A stretch of DNA of 64,000 nucleotides from Actinoplanes cyaneus (GCF_016862095.1 NZ_BOMH01000027.1:1-64000); one strand, 5' to 3'; counted from the stretch's first letter, positions 50,110 to 59,195 are shown. A program made the numbers and translations. Notes: generated from the sequence alone by a model not told the origin.

Positions 50110-50916
50110 TCAGACGAGCGCGACGATCCGGTCGGCGACGCGGGCGGCGCCGGAGCCGAGCAGGATCGTGTAGTGGTTGACGTCCGGGACCAGCTCGGCG
50201 TCGACGCCGTCGAGCTGGTCGGCGCGGTAGAGGCCGGCCGGCTCGTCGGTCATCCCGCGGGGCGCCCAGAGCAGCGGGTACGGCGCGGGGAGCGGGTTGC
50301 GGAGCATGTCGGTGGCGTCGGCACGGACGGCGTCCGGGTTGCACCTCGACCGGCTCCCGGTGAAGTCGCGCAGGGCGTAGGCCTCTATCTCCGGCGTCCA
50401 GTAGCGGTCGAGCGCCGGATTCGCACGGAAGTAGGCGACGTAGTCCCCGGCGGACGGGAACGTCATCGCCAACCGGCGGACCGCGGGCCCGACCATCGCG
50501 TCCAGAACAGCGTCGACGTCGACGTCGGCCGGCATCCCGAACGACACCCCGCCGTCGACCATCAGCACCGGGCCGACCCGGTCCGGGTGATGAAAGGCGG
50601 TCGCGGCGACGACGAAAGCGCCCATGGAGTGCCCGGCCAGGGGCACCTTGTCCACGCCGAAGTGATCAGCGATCGCCACGAGGTCGCCGGCGTGCGAGGA
50701 CATCCCGAAGGGGCCGGGCAGGGCGGAACTGAACGCCCGTCCCCGCAGATCCGGCGCGACCAGGTGCACCCGACCGGCGAGAGCGTGCGCCACCGCGGCC
50801 CAGGACAGCGCGTTCGCCGTGATCCCGTGCGCGGCGACGACCAGCGGCCCGTCCCCGGGCCAGCTCAGCACCCGCAGCGTTCCCCCGGCGACCGGGACGT
50901 CGATCTCCTGCGCCAT
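50110..50916 (-). CDS. Alpha/beta-fold hydrolase
   Basis: Cytosolic hydrolase of ~268 residues with oxyanion AAHGITANALSW, nucleophile AGHSMGAF, acid region near DGVDAELVPDV and a late DVNHYTILLG His. The fold is of the epoxide hydrolase/haloperoxidase group; substrate unknown. It follows the SDR gene, whose stop overlaps an in-frame ATG at 50928 as TGATG. ATG 50916 is chosen for GGGAG five bases upstream; 50928 is the alternative. Co-transcription with the dehydrogenase and divergence from the ABC operon suggest a shared small-acid catabolic role (inference). Confidence 0.85.
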   Translation of the reverse strand: MAQEIDVPVAGGTLRVLSWPGDGPLVVAAHGITANALSWAAVAHALAGRVHLVAPDLRGRAFSSALPGPFGMSSHAGDLVAIADHFGVDKVPLAGHSMGAFVVAATAFHHPDRVGPVLMVDGGVSFGMPADVDVDAVLDAMVGPAVRRLAMTFPSAGDYVAYFRANPALDRYWTPEIEAYALRDFTGSRSRCNPDAVRADATDMLRNPLPAPYPLLWAPRGMTDEPAGLYRADQLDGVDAELVPDVNHYTILLGSGAARVADRIVALV

Positions 50917-50927
50917 CGGATCTCCCA

Positions 50928-51695
50928 TCAGTGCGCGGTCCAGCCGCCGTCGATCATGATCGAGGAGCCGGTGATGAACGAGGCCGGGGGGCTGCACAGG
51001 TACGCGACGAGCTCGGCGACCTGCTCCGGCTCGATCAGCTTCTTGATCGCCGCCCGGTCCAGCATGATCTTCTCGACGACCTCGGACTCGGGGATCCCGT
51101 TCGCGAGGGCCTGATCGGCGATCTGCTTGTCGACCAGCGGGGTCCGCACGAAGGCCGGGTTCACGCAGTTCGAGGTGACGCCGTGCGGCGCGCCTTCGAG
51201 GGCGGTCACCTTGGAGAGGCCTTCGAGGCCGTGCTTGGCGGTCACGTACGCGGCCTTGAACGGCGACGCGACCAGCCCGTGCACCGAGGAGATGTTGACG
51301 ATCCGGCCCCAGCCGCGGTCGTACATGTGGGGAAGCACCAGTTTGACGAGCCGGAACGGCGCCTCCACCATCACGCGCTGGATCAGCGTGAACTTGTCCG
51401 GCGGGAAGTCCGGCAGCGGCGCCACGACCTGCAGGCCGGCGTTGTTGACCAGGACGTCCACCTGTGCCGGCAGCGCGTCGACGGCGTCGAGGTCGGACAG
51501 GTCGGCGCCGATGGCCCGCCCGCCGATCGCCGTGGCCGCCTCCTTCGCCGTCCGCTCGTCGAGGTCCACCGCGATCACGTCGGCGCCCGCCGCGGCCAGC
51601 CGTTCGGCGCAGGACCGCCCGATGCCGCTGCCCGCGCCGGTGACCAGCGCGGTCCGTCCTGTCAGGTCGAGGTCGACCACCCGTGCCGTCGTCAT
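50928..51695 (-). CDS. SDR oxidoreductase, 3-hydroxybutyrate dehydrogenase-like
   Basis: NAD-dependent SDR of 255 residues. Cofactor motif TGAGSGIG near residue 20, VNNAGLQ, catalytic Ser in NISSVHG, and YVTAKHG with Tyr and Lys. VHGLVASPFKAAYVTAKHGLEGLSK and VNPAFVRTPLVDKQI are typical of D-3-hydroxybutyrate dehydrogenases, including length and C-terminal SSIMIDGGWTAH. The likely reaction is 3-hydroxybutyrate to acetoacetate. First gene of a two-gene unit, divergent from the ABC operon by ~150 bases. Confidence 0.85.
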   Translation of the reverse strand: MTTARVVDLDLTGRTALVTGAGSGIGRSCAERLAAAGADVIAVDLDERTAKEAATAIGGRAIGADLSDLDAVDALPAQVDVLVNNAGLQVVAPLPDFPPDKFTLIQRVMVEAPFRLVKLVLPHMYDRGWGRIVNISSVHGLVASPFKAAYVTAKHGLEGLSKVTALEGAPHGVTSNCVNPAFVRTPLVDKQIADQALANGIPESEVVEKIMLDRAAIKKLIEPEQVAELVAYLCSPPASFITGSSIMIDGGWTAH

Positions 51696-51848
51696 GCCGG
51701 TGACCGTACGGATCGACGCCCGCACCGGGGTATGTGGCCGCGCCACACAAGAGGACGTCAACCCCTGTGAACGTCGTGGATGGCCTGCGTCACATCGACG
51801 CCCGTAGCTTGTGGCCACACGAAACAGTTCCTTGACGGAAGGCGTGCG

Positions 51849-53015
51849 ATGCAGTCTTTGTCGACCTCCCGGCGCGCGTTGCTCGGCGCCGTGCTGACCG
51901 CCGCCGCGCTCGGTGCGGGCGGATGCGGCAGCCCGAAACAGGCAGCCGGTGACGACTCGTCGATCAAGGTCGGCGTGGTCTACTCGCAGTCCGGGCCGCT
52001 CGCCGGCTACGGCGCGCAGTACGCGGAGGGCTTCAAGGCCGGGCTCGCGTACGCGACGGACAACACGAACAAGATCGGCGACCGGACGATCGACGTCAGC
52101 TGGGCCGACGACGCCGGCGACCCGGTGAAGGCGGTCTCCGCGGCGAAGGACCTGATCGGCAAGGGCTACCGGGTGCTCGCCGGGTCGACCAGCTCGGGCG
52201 TGGCGCTGCAGGTGGCGCCGCTCGCCGCCGAGAACAAGGTGCTCTTCGTCTCCGGGCCGGCCGCGACCGACGCGATCACCGGGGCGAACAGGTACACGTT
52301 CCGGTCGGGGCGGCAGTCGTACCAGGACGTCCTGACCGCGAAGTCGTTCCTGGGCGACGGTGCGCAGGTCGTCGTCTTCGCGCCCGACTCGGCGTTCGGG
52401 AAGTCCAACGTCGACGCCGTCAAGAACGCCCTGCACAAGGACGTCACGAGCATCGCGGTGCCGGCCGGCGCGACCGATTTCACCCCGTTCGCCAGCCAGA
52501 TCAAGGCTGCCCGGCCCGACCTGGTCTTCGTCGCCTGGGCCGGCACGACCGCCGGCGCGATGTGGCAGGCGCTCGACCAGCAGGGGGTGCTCGCGAGCAC
52601 CAAGGTGGTCACCGGCCTGGACATCCAGGCGAGCTGGGCCGGTTTCGGGCCGGGCGCGGACAAGCTGAACTTGCTCGCGCACTACTTCGACGGGGCCGTG
52701 GACAACCCGGCGTACCAGGCGCTCAAGGCTGCCGTGCCGGGCGGCCGGACCGACCTGTTCCACCCGGACGGGTTCGCCGCCGCGCAGATGATCGTGCACG
52801 CGCTCACCACCAGCCCGGACGACGTGGACAAGATGGTCACCTCGCTGGAGGGCTACGGCTTCGACTCGGTCAAGGGCAGGCTGACCGTCCGCGCCGACGA
52901 CCACGCGCTGCTCCAGCCGATGTTCCAGGCGAGGCTCAGCGGCGGGAAGGCCACGCTGACCGGCACGATCACCCCGGACGCCGCCGCGCCGCCGGCCGCC
53001 GCCATGAAGGGCTGA
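51849..53015 (+). CDS. Branched-chain-type ABC substrate-binding lipoprotein
   Basis: Product of 388 residues. The N-terminus has both twin arginines (SRRALLGAVLTAAALG) and a lipobox (GAGGC, Cys near 26), so it is probably a Tat-exported lipoprotein. The mature part is a Leu/Ile/Val-binding type I periplasmic fold (IKVGVVYSQSGPLAGYGAQ, VLAGSTSSGVALQVAPLA, VLFVSGPAATDAITG, DLVFVAWAGTTAGAMWQAL). GGAAGG is six bases before ATG 51849. It heads the five-gene transporter operon; the ligand may be a short-chain or hydroxy acid given the divergent dehydrogenase (inference). Confidence 0.93.
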   Translation: MQSLSTSRRALLGAVLTAAALGAGGCGSPKQAAGDDSSIKVGVVYSQSGPLAGYGAQYAEGFKAGLAYATDNTNKIGDRTIDVSWADDAGDPVKAVSAAKDLIGKGYRVLAGSTSSGVALQVAPLAAENKVLFVSGPAATDAITGANRYTFRSGRQSYQDVLTAKSFLGDGAQVVVFAPDSAFGKSNVDAVKNALHKDVTSIAVPAGATDFTPFASQIKAARPDLVFVAWAGTTAGAMWQALDQQGVLASTKVVTGLDIQASWAGFGPGADKLNLLAHYFDGAVDNPAYQALKAAVPGGRTDLFHPDGFAAAQMIVHALTTSPDDVDKMVTSLEGYGFDSVKGRLTVRADDHALLQPMFQARLSGGKATLTGTITPDAAAPPAAAMKG

Positions 53016-53016
53016 G

Positions 53017-53763
53017 ATGGCGGCCCTCACCGTCGAGCGGGTGTCCTGGACGATCGGCGCCGTGCCGATCGTCCACGACGTCACCCTGCACCTCGAACCG
53101 GACGAGTTCGTCGCCCTGATCGGGCCGAACGGCGCCGGCAAGACCTCACTGTTCAACCTGGTCAGCGGCCTGCGCCGGCCCAACTCAGGGCGGATCCTGC
53201 TCGGTGGCGACGACATCACCGCGCAGGCGCCGCACCGGCGGGCCCGGCACGGCCTGGGCCGCACCTTCCAGACCTCGGCCGTCTTCGGCTCGCTGACCGT
53301 CGCCGGGAACGTCGCGCTCGCCGTGCAGGCCCGCCGGGGCGGCGCGATGCGTGCCTGGCGTCGCCGCTCCGACCGCGACCTCACCCTGCGGGTCGCGGAG
53401 ATTCTTGCCGAGGTACGTCTCGAGCACCGCGCCGGGCGCACGGCCGGCTCCCTGGCGCACGGCGAGAAGCGCAAGCTCGAGATCGCGCTGCTGCTCGCCG
53501 GTGAGCCGCGGGTCCTGCTGCTCGACGAGCCGATGGCCGGGGTGAGCACGGAGGACGTGCCCGCGCTCGTCGAGGTGATCCGCGGGCTGACGGCGGGCAC
53601 CGGGCGCAGCGTCCTCATGGTGGAGCACCACATGGAGGTGGTGCTCGACCTCGCCGACCGGGTGGCCGTCCTGCACCACGGCGCGTTGCTGGCCTGCGAC
53701 ACCCCGGCTGCGGTGATGGCCGACGCGTTCGTCCAGGAGGCGTACCTCGGGGAGGGCTTGTGA
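53017..53763 (+). CDS. livG: ABC transporter ATP-binding protein, LivG-type
   Basis: ATPase of 248 residues. Walker A GPNGAGKTS, Q-loop region RTFQTSAVFG, an LSGG-type signature altered to SLAHGEKRKLEIALLL, Walker B VLLLDEPMAG and switch His in VEHHMEV. The signature loop AHGEKR is normal for LivG proteins. The ATG lies one base after the binding-protein stop, and the stop overlaps livF as GTGA. Confidence 0.93.
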   Translation: MAALTVERVSWTIGAVPIVHDVTLHLEPDEFVALIGPNGAGKTSLFNLVSGLRRPNSGRILLGGDDITAQAPHRRARHGLGRTFQTSAVFGSLTVAGNVALAVQARRGGAMRAWRRRSDRDLTLRVAEILAEVRLEHRAGRTAGSLAHGEKRKLEIALLLAGEPRVLLLDEPMAGVSTEDVPALVEVIRGLTAGTGRSVLMVEHHMEVVLDLADRVAVLHHGALLACDTPAAVMADAFVQEAYLGEGL

Positions 53764-54458
53764 ATCCGATCCTGCGGGTCGCCGGGCTCTCGGTGCGACT
53801 CGGCGGCTCCCACATCCTGCAGGGCGTCACCTTCGACGTGGCGCCGGCCGGGGTCACCGCGCTGCTCGGGCGCAACGGCGCCGGCAAGACGACCACGCTG
53901 CGGGCGATCCTCGGGGAGGTGCCGGCGCGGGGAACGGTGGAGTACGACGGGCGGGCGGTGCTCGGGCGGGCGACCCATCGGCTGGTGCGGGACGGTCTCG
54001 CGTACGTACCGGAGGATCGGTGTGTTTTCGCGGGTCTGACCGTGGCGGAGAACCTGCGACTCGCCGAGCGGGTTCCGGACCCGGACTACGCCCTGGTCCA
54101 CGAGCTGTTCCCGGAGCTGAAGGCGCGGGCCGCCCAGCGCGCGGGCACGCTGTCCGGCGGGCAGCAGCAGATGGTCGCGATCGCCAGGGTGCTGCTGAAC
54201 CCGAACCGGCTGCTGCTCGTCGACGAACCCACGAAAGGCCTGGCCCCGGCCGTGGTCAGCGCCGTGGCCACGGTGCTCGGGCGGGTCGCCGCCCGGGTGC
54301 CCGTGCTGCTCGTCGAGCAGAACCTGGCGGTCGTCCGCAAGCTCGCCGACGACGCCGTGGTGATCGAAGCCGGACGCGTCGCGTGGCGCGGCCCCGCGGA
54401 CGAGCTGCTCGGCGACAACGAGACGACGCGATCCCTGCTCGGCGTCGGGAGGCACTGA
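53760..54458 (+). CDS. livF: ABC transporter ATP-binding protein, LivF-type
   Basis: ATPase of 232 residues. Walker A GRNGAGKTT, Q-loop with VPEDRCVFAGLTV, signature LSGGQQQMVAIARVL, Walker B LLLVDEPTKGLAP and switch VEQNLAVV. The GTG start overlaps the LivG stop (GTGA) with GGGGAGGG upstream. With LivG it should form the heterodimeric motor of the importer. Confidence 0.93.
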   Translation: MNPILRVAGLSVRLGGSHILQGVTFDVAPAGVTALLGRNGAGKTTTLRAILGEVPARGTVEYDGRAVLGRATHRLVRDGLAYVPEDRCVFAGLTVAENLRLAERVPDPDYALVHELFPELKARAAQRAGTLSGGQQQMVAIARVLLNPNRLLLVDEPTKGLAPAVVSAVATVLGRVAARVPVLLVEQNLAVVRKLADDAVVIEAGRVAWRGPADELLGDNETTRSLLGVGRH

Positions 54459-54460
54459 CG

Positions 54461-55327
54461 ATGTCCACCGTGATTCTGCTGACGCTGACCGGGCTCGGCC
54501 TGGCAGCGCTGTACTTCCTGATCGCTTCCGGACTGTCGCTCGTCTTCGGGCTGGCCGGGGTCCTGAACTTCGCGCACGGGCTGTTCCTGTCGGCCGGCGC
54601 CTACGCGACCTGGTGGGCCGCGCCGCACGTCGGCCTGCCCCTGGCCGTCGTGCTCGGCATCGTCGCCGCCGCCGCGACCGGCGCGCTCGTCGAGCTGGTG
54701 CTGATCCGGCCGCTCTACGCCCGGCACACCGAGCAGGTGCTGGTCACCGTGGGCCTGTCGCTGGCCGGGGTGGCCCTGCTGCAGTCCGTGTGGGGCGCCG
54801 ACGCGCGGGTCTTCCTCCGGCCCGCGTGGGCGTCGCAGGTGACCGGGATCCTCGGCGCGAACGTGCCCGACGACCGGTTCCTGCTGATCGGTGCGGCCGT
54901 CCTCGTCCTGGTCGCGCTGCTGGCGTTCCTGCGCTGGACCCGGTACGGCCTGATCATCCGGGCCGGCGTGGAGAACCGGGCCATGGTCCGCGCGCTCGGC
55001 ATCGACGTGCGGAACGCGTTCACGCTGGTCTTCGCGATCGGCGGGGCCCTCGCGGGGCTCGCCGGGATCCTCGGCGGCATGTACTTCACGTCGATCTCCC
55101 CCGGCCAGGGCGCGTCGCTGCTGATCTTCGCGTTCATCGTGGTAGTCATCGGCGGCCTCGGCTCGATCACCGGCTCGGCGGTCGCCGCGGCCGGGGTCGG
55201 GCTGCTCCAGCAGTTCGTGAACTACTACGGCACGGCCGGGGCCGGGGACGTCAGCGTGGTGGTGCTGCTCGCCGCGGTGCTGCTGCTGCGCCCGGCCGGC
55301 GTCGCCGGAAAGGCGGTCACCGCGTGA
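54461..55327 (+). CDS. livH: ABC permease, LivH-type
   Basis: Integral membrane protein of 288 residues with about eight helices. Family motifs are LIASGLSLVFGLAGVLNFAHG near the N-terminus and the EAA-like coupling region RAGVENRAMVRALGIDVRN; then IVVVIGGLGSITGSAVAA. ATG 54461 is two bases after the LivF stop, and its stop overlaps LivM as GTGA. Confidence 0.93.
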   Translation: MSTVILLTLTGLGLAALYFLIASGLSLVFGLAGVLNFAHGLFLSAGAYATWWAAPHVGLPLAVVLGIVAAAATGALVELVLIRPLYARHTEQVLVTVGLSLAGVALLQSVWGADARVFLRPAWASQVTGILGANVPDDRFLLIGAAVLVLVALLAFLRWTRYGLIIRAGVENRAMVRALGIDVRNAFTLVFAIGGALAGLAGILGGMYFTSISPGQGASLLIFAFIVVVIGGLGSITGSAVAAAGVGLLQQFVNYYGTAGAGDVSVVVLLAAVLLLRPAGVAGKAVTA

Positions 55328-56346
55328 AACGCTTCGTCCCGCCGGCCCTGCTGCTGCTCGCCGCGGTGGCGCCGTTCTCCACGCTCGCCGTGCCGGGGCT
55401 GTTCGAGGGGCCGCTGAACTCCCCCGGCACGCTGCAACTGCTCGCCGTCTGCCTGGTCTTCGGCGCGCTGGCACTCGGCTACGACCTGCTCTTCGGGCGG
55501 GCCGGTCTGCTCTCGTTCGGGCACGCGCTCTACATCGCGGCCGGGGCCTACGGCGTGGACATCCTGGTCAGCCACTACGGCTGGTCGCTGTGGGCCGCGG
55601 CCCCGGTGGCCGTGCTCGGCGCGGCGACGCTCGCGGCCCTGCTCGGATCGGTCGCGCTGCGCACCTCCGGGATCGCGTTCTCGATGGTCACGCTCGCCTT
55701 CGCGCAGGTCGGGTTCATCCTGGTCAACCGCGACCCGGGCGGCCTGACCGGCGGGGAGGAGGGGCTGCCGATGGTCACCGCCGGGCTGCCGTCCGCGCTG
55801 GTCGGGGTCACCAACACGGTCAACCTGTACTGGCTGGCGCTGGCCGTGCTCGTGGTGATCGTCCTGGTCGTGCACACCATCGACCGGGCGCCGCTGGGCC
55901 GCACCCTCATCGGGCTGCGCGACGACGAGCGACGGATCGCGGTGGTGGGCCTGTCGCCGTACCGCGTGAAGCTCCTGGCCTTCGTCGTCGCCGGCGCCCT
56001 GGCAGCACTCGGCGGCGTCGTCCACGCCCTGGTCGTCGGCGGCGCGTCACCGCACGTCGCCTCCTCCGACCTCACCCTCGCCCTGATCGTGATGGCCGTC
56101 CTCGGCGGCGCCGGCACCCGATGGGGCGCCCTGGCCGGCGGCCTCCTCTACGCCTACCTGGACCAGCGCCTCGCCCGGCTCGGCGGCGACCTGCCCGGCC
56201 CGCTCAGCGAACCCCTGTTCCTCCTCGGCACGCTGTTCATCCTGGCGGTCTACTTCGTCCCGGGCGGTCTCGCCGGCCTGCGCACCCGCTGGGAGCCCCT
56301 CCGACGAGCCGTCCGCCGCCGCCAGGTCGCCGACTCACCCACCTGA
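55324..56346 (+). CDS. livM: ABC permease, LivM-type
   Basis: Integral membrane protein of 340 residues. LGYDLLFGRAGLLSFGHALYIAAGAYG, the coupling segment LIGLRDDERRIAVVGLSPYRVK, and IVMAVLGGAGTRWGALAGGLL are standard LivM features. The GTG start overlaps the LivH stop. A hairpin repeat (56437) follows its stop and probably ends the operon. Confidence 0.93.
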   Translation: MKRFVPPALLLLAAVAPFSTLAVPGLFEGPLNSPGTLQLLAVCLVFGALALGYDLLFGRAGLLSFGHALYIAAGAYGVDILVSHYGWSLWAAAPVAVLGAATLAALLGSVALRTSGIAFSMVTLAFAQVGFILVNRDPGGLTGGEEGLPMVTAGLPSALVGVTNTVNLYWLALAVLVVIVLVVHTIDRAPLGRTLIGLRDDERRIAVVGLSPYRVKLLAFVVAGALAALGGVVHALVVGGASPHVASSDLTLALIVMAVLGGAGTRWGALAGGLLYAYLDQRLARLGGDLPGPLSEPLFLLGTLFILAVYFVPGGLAGLRTRWEPLRRAVRRRQVADSPT

Positions 56347-56436
56347 TCCCGCGCAGCGACCGCGAACGACGGCTGCGGCTGGTAGCGCTCGATCCGCAAC
56401 CCGGCCCCGAGAACCGTGACCGCCAGCCGCAGGCAC

Positions 56437-56492
56437 CCGGCTGGCACTCACGGCTCGACCCAGCCCGGAAACCAGCCGTGAGTGCCAGCCGG
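56437..56492. repeat. Intergenic hairpin repeat, copy C
   Basis: CCGGCTGGCACTCACGGCT (56437-56455) and AGCCGTGAGTGCCAGCCGG (56474-56492) are perfect 19-bp arms with an 18-base loop. It is between convergent genes and would serve as a terminator for both. Confidence 0.8.
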
Positions 56493-56537
56493 GGCCCGGC
56501 CCGTCTCGCCGCCCGGGCCGGGCAGCTGCCGGAGGGG

Positions 56538-57333
56538 TTACACGTCGAGGAGCAGGGCGCGGTGATCGGAGACCTCCGGCTCGGTCAGGATCTCGAAGTG
56601 CTCGACCGCCGCGACGTCCGAGACCAGCAGGTAGCTGGCGTGCCGCACCGGCTTGGCATAGTGCGAGGTGCGTGTGTCGGCGGCCCCGACCAGGTCGGTG
56701 AAGCCCGCCTCGGCGAGCATGCCGAACGTCTCGCTCGACGGCAGCAGGTTGAGGTCGCCGCAGACCACCACGAGGTCGCGCGGCCCGCGGATCCGGTGCA
56801 GCAGCTCGACGAGCCGTGCCGCCTGCTGCCGGCGGGCCGGGGTGTCGCCCTTGCCGGCCGGGTCGCGCAACCCGTGCAGTTGCACGACCCAGACCGGGCG
56901 TCGCGCGGAGCGGTCGACGGTGCGCACGGCGAGCGCGACGCGGGGACGGTCGCCGGCGGCCCACTCGTCGTGGTCGGTGAACTCCCCGTGCACGAACGCG
57001 GAGTCGACCCCGGTGACCGGCACGTGCTCGCCGACCAGAGTCGCCACGCCGAAGTCCTGCCGGTGGCGGGCGCCGGCGCCCGTCCTGGACCGGGCCGGAG
57101 TCACTGGCCACGAAGATCGCCTGGTGGCGGGGCAGCGCGGCCCGGACGTCGTCGAACAGGGCGGCGCGCTGGGGCAGGCTCCGATGCGCGTCCTCGAAAC
57201 GCGTCCACCCGTGCAGGCCCGGTGTCCGGGTCACCTCCTGCAGGCAGACGACGTCCGCTTTACTTTCCGGCAGCCACGTCACCAGTTGGTCGAACAGGGC
57301 GCCGCCCCAGGCGTTGACACTCGCGATCCGCAC
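56538..57333 (-). pseudogene. Endonuclease/exonuclease/phosphatase-family gene broken by a frameshift
   Basis: The N-terminal part (VRIASVNAWGGALFDQLVTWLP, ADVVCLQEVTR) starts at GTG 57333, behind TAGGGT seven bases upstream. The C-terminal part (VVVCGDLNLLPSSETFG, EVSDHRALLLDV, with catalytic Asn and His) runs to 56538 in a different frame. The two join near 57075-57105, inside the G/C-rich stretch that reads GGGCGCCGGCGCCCGCC on the minus strand, where one base appears gained or lost. Joined, they give a ~265-residue metal-dependent phosphodiesterase/phosphatase with all motifs. A true pseudogene, a sequencing error in a hard GC hairpin or programmed slippage are all possible; the first two are more likely. 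Confidence 0.75.
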
Positions 57334-57340
57334 GGAGCCG

Positions 57341-57346
57341 ACCCTA
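57341..57346 (-). promoter_or_regulatory. -10 hexamer TAGGGT before GTG 57333
   Basis: On the minus strand TAGGGT is seven bases before the GTG start, with no Shine-Dalgarno, a leaderless arrangement. Confidence 0.35.
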
Positions 57347-57532
57347 GAAGGTCTGCTCGGCGACGGGTCCGCAGGGGACGGCTTACCTTCCACCGCCGGG
57401 GTGCTCCGTTACGTCGTACCGCTGCATGATCTTTGAGGAACTTCGGGCCAGGGTCCGCGGCGATGTGCAGAACCGCCGGCCGGCTCCGACTGACAGGCGA
57501 ACGAGTTCACCAGGTCCGCCGGAGGAGTCATC

Positions 57533-58096
57533 ATGCGCAAGATCATCTACTGGGTGCACACGTCGGTCGACGGGTTCGTGAACGGGCCCGACGGAGAATT
57601 CGACTGGCCGGTCATGGGCCCGGAGCTGTCCGCGTACTCGGAGGGCCTCGACCGCACCGTCGACACCCTGCTGTTCGGCCGGCCGGTGTGGGAGATGATG
57701 GTCGGCTTCTGGCCCCGCGCCGAGTCGATCTCCGACGATCCCCACACCAGGGCGTTCGCACCGTTCTGGCGTGCCACCCCGAAGATCGTCTTTTCCCGCA
57801 CGTACGAGGGTGACGACTGGACCGCCCGCATCATCCGTGACGACCTGCGCGCCGAGGTCACCGCCCTCAAGGAGCAGCCCGGCGGTGACCTGCTCCTCAC
57901 CGGCGGGGCCGGGCTGGCCGGCGCGCTCACCGAGCACGGGCTGATCGACGAGTACCACATCGCCGTGCATCCCGTGGTCCTCGGCGGCGGGAAGCGACTG
58001 TTCGCCGAGCCGAAGCAGCGCCTGTCCCTGCGGGCGACCGGGTCCCGCCTGCTGGACGGTCAGATCGTCGTGACCAGCTACGAGCCGGTGCGCTGA
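57533..58096 (+). CDS. Dihydrofolate reductase / RibD C-terminal family protein
   Basis: Reductase-fold protein of 187 residues. KIIYWVHTSVDGFVNGPDGEFDW is the typical start; LLFGRPVWEMMVGFW, KIVFSRTYEGDDW and the NADPH-loop GGDLLLTGGAGLAGALTEHGLIDEY follow. Many such proteins have no known substrate. GGAGGAG lies five bases before the ATG. It ends 17 bases from the stop of the convergent LLM gene. Confidence 0.9.
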   Translation: MRKIIYWVHTSVDGFVNGPDGEFDWPVMGPELSAYSEGLDRTVDTLLFGRPVWEMMVGFWPRAESISDDPHTRAFAPFWRATPKIVFSRTYEGDDWTARIIRDDLRAEVTALKEQPGGDLLLTGGAGLAGALTEHGLIDEYHIAVHPVVLGGGKRLFAEPKQRLSLRATGSRLLDGQIVVTSYEPVR

Positions 58097-58113
58097 CGCA
58101 CGGGCCGACGGTT

Positions 58114-59043
58114 CTACAGGCCCGCGGCGCGGACCTCGGTGTGCAGGCTGTGCGCGGCCTCGATCAGCTCGCCGAGGCCGTTCGCCGCCGAGGCCAGCGT
58201 CACGTAGACGTGATCCACGCCGGCCTCCCCGAGCGCCGCGATGTCCTCGACGATCTGCTTGACATTCCCGGTGTACGGCTGCCGGCCCTCCGACGGCACC
58301 TCCGCCAGATCGCGGAGGCCCAGCTGGAAGATGCAGCCGATCTCGGAGGGGTCCCGCCCGTGTGCGGCGGCCTGCTCCCGGAGACCGGCCAGGATCTCCC
58401 CGGCCTTCTCCGGCGGCACGCCCGTGGGCAGCCAGCCGTCGCCGCGCCGCGCGATCCGGCCGAGCGCCGTCCGGTTGGAGCCGGCCAGGAACAGCGGAAC
58501 CCGCCGGGCCGGTTTCGGGTTCACCCGGCTCGGCGCCAGCCGGTACCGCTCGTTCTCGAACACGACCGGGTCCGGCCCCCAGACCGCTGCCGCGTAGTCC
58601 AGGAACTCGTCGAGGGCCTGCCCGCGCTCCTCGATCGGCCGGGGCGCGGTCGCCGCGAACTCGTCGATCGACCAGCCACTGCCCAGCCCGGCGATCACCC
58701 GGCCGCCACTGGCCGTGTCCAGCGCGGCCAGGGTCCGGGCCAGCCGGAACGGCAGGTGCAGCCCGGGGACCAGCACACTGGTGCCCAGCTCCACCCGGCT
58801 CGTCACGGCCGCGGCCAGACCGAGGGTGACCAGCGCGTCCGTGGTGTGCGCGTAACTCTCCGGCCAGGCCAGGCCGGGAACGCCGTAGAGACCGTGCGGG
58901 CCGCTGGTGTCCTCCGGGGCGAGGATCCGCTCGTACGCCCACAGACTGTCGTAGCCGATCTCCTCGGCGGCGCGCGCGAACGTGGTCACGTCACGTCCGA
59001 GGTCGTACCGGTTCGTCTGTGGAAGGTTCACGCCCAGCCGCAT
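58114..59043 (-). CDS. LLM-class (F420-type) oxidoreductase
   Basis: Luciferase-like TIM-barrel oxidoreductase of 309 residues, probably using F420 or FMN. MRLGVNLPQTNRYDLG, ARAAEEIGYDSLWAYERI, RVELGTSVLVPGLHLPFRLARTLAALD and RVIAGLGSGWSIDEFAA are standard for the class; the C-terminal part has QIVEDIAALGEAGVDHVYV. TAGGCT is seven bases before ATG 59043, a leaderless arrangement. Substrate is unknown. Confidence 0.92.
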   Translation of the reverse strand: MRLGVNLPQTNRYDLGRDVTTFARAAEEIGYDSLWAYERILAPEDTSGPHGLYGVPGLAWPESYAHTTDALVTLGLAAAVTSRVELGTSVLVPGLHLPFRLARTLAALDTASGGRVIAGLGSGWSIDEFAATAPRPIEERGQALDEFLDYAAAVWGPDPVVFENERYRLAPSRVNPKPARRVPLFLAGSNRTALGRIARRGDGWLPTGVPPEKAGEILAGLREQAAAHGRDPSEIGCIFQLGLRDLAEVPSEGRQPYTGNVKQIVEDIAALGEAGVDHVYVTLASAANGLGELIEAAHSLHTEVRAAGL

Positions 59044-59195
59044 GGCGTGCAGCCTAACGGCGCTCCCATCCATTGAGGAGGTTCACCACCGTTGATCAAC
59101 CGCCCGGCCGATCCGCCCTCCTCCGTTCGCCGTCCCGGGGCTCGGCCGTCCCGATCACCACCTCAACCCCGACACCCCAGTCCCAGCTCGCCGCG

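Noticed and set aside
51696..54455. Upstream extension of the SDR gene across the ABC operon
   Set aside because: It is antisense to livG, livF and the binding protein; the SDR fold begins at 51695.
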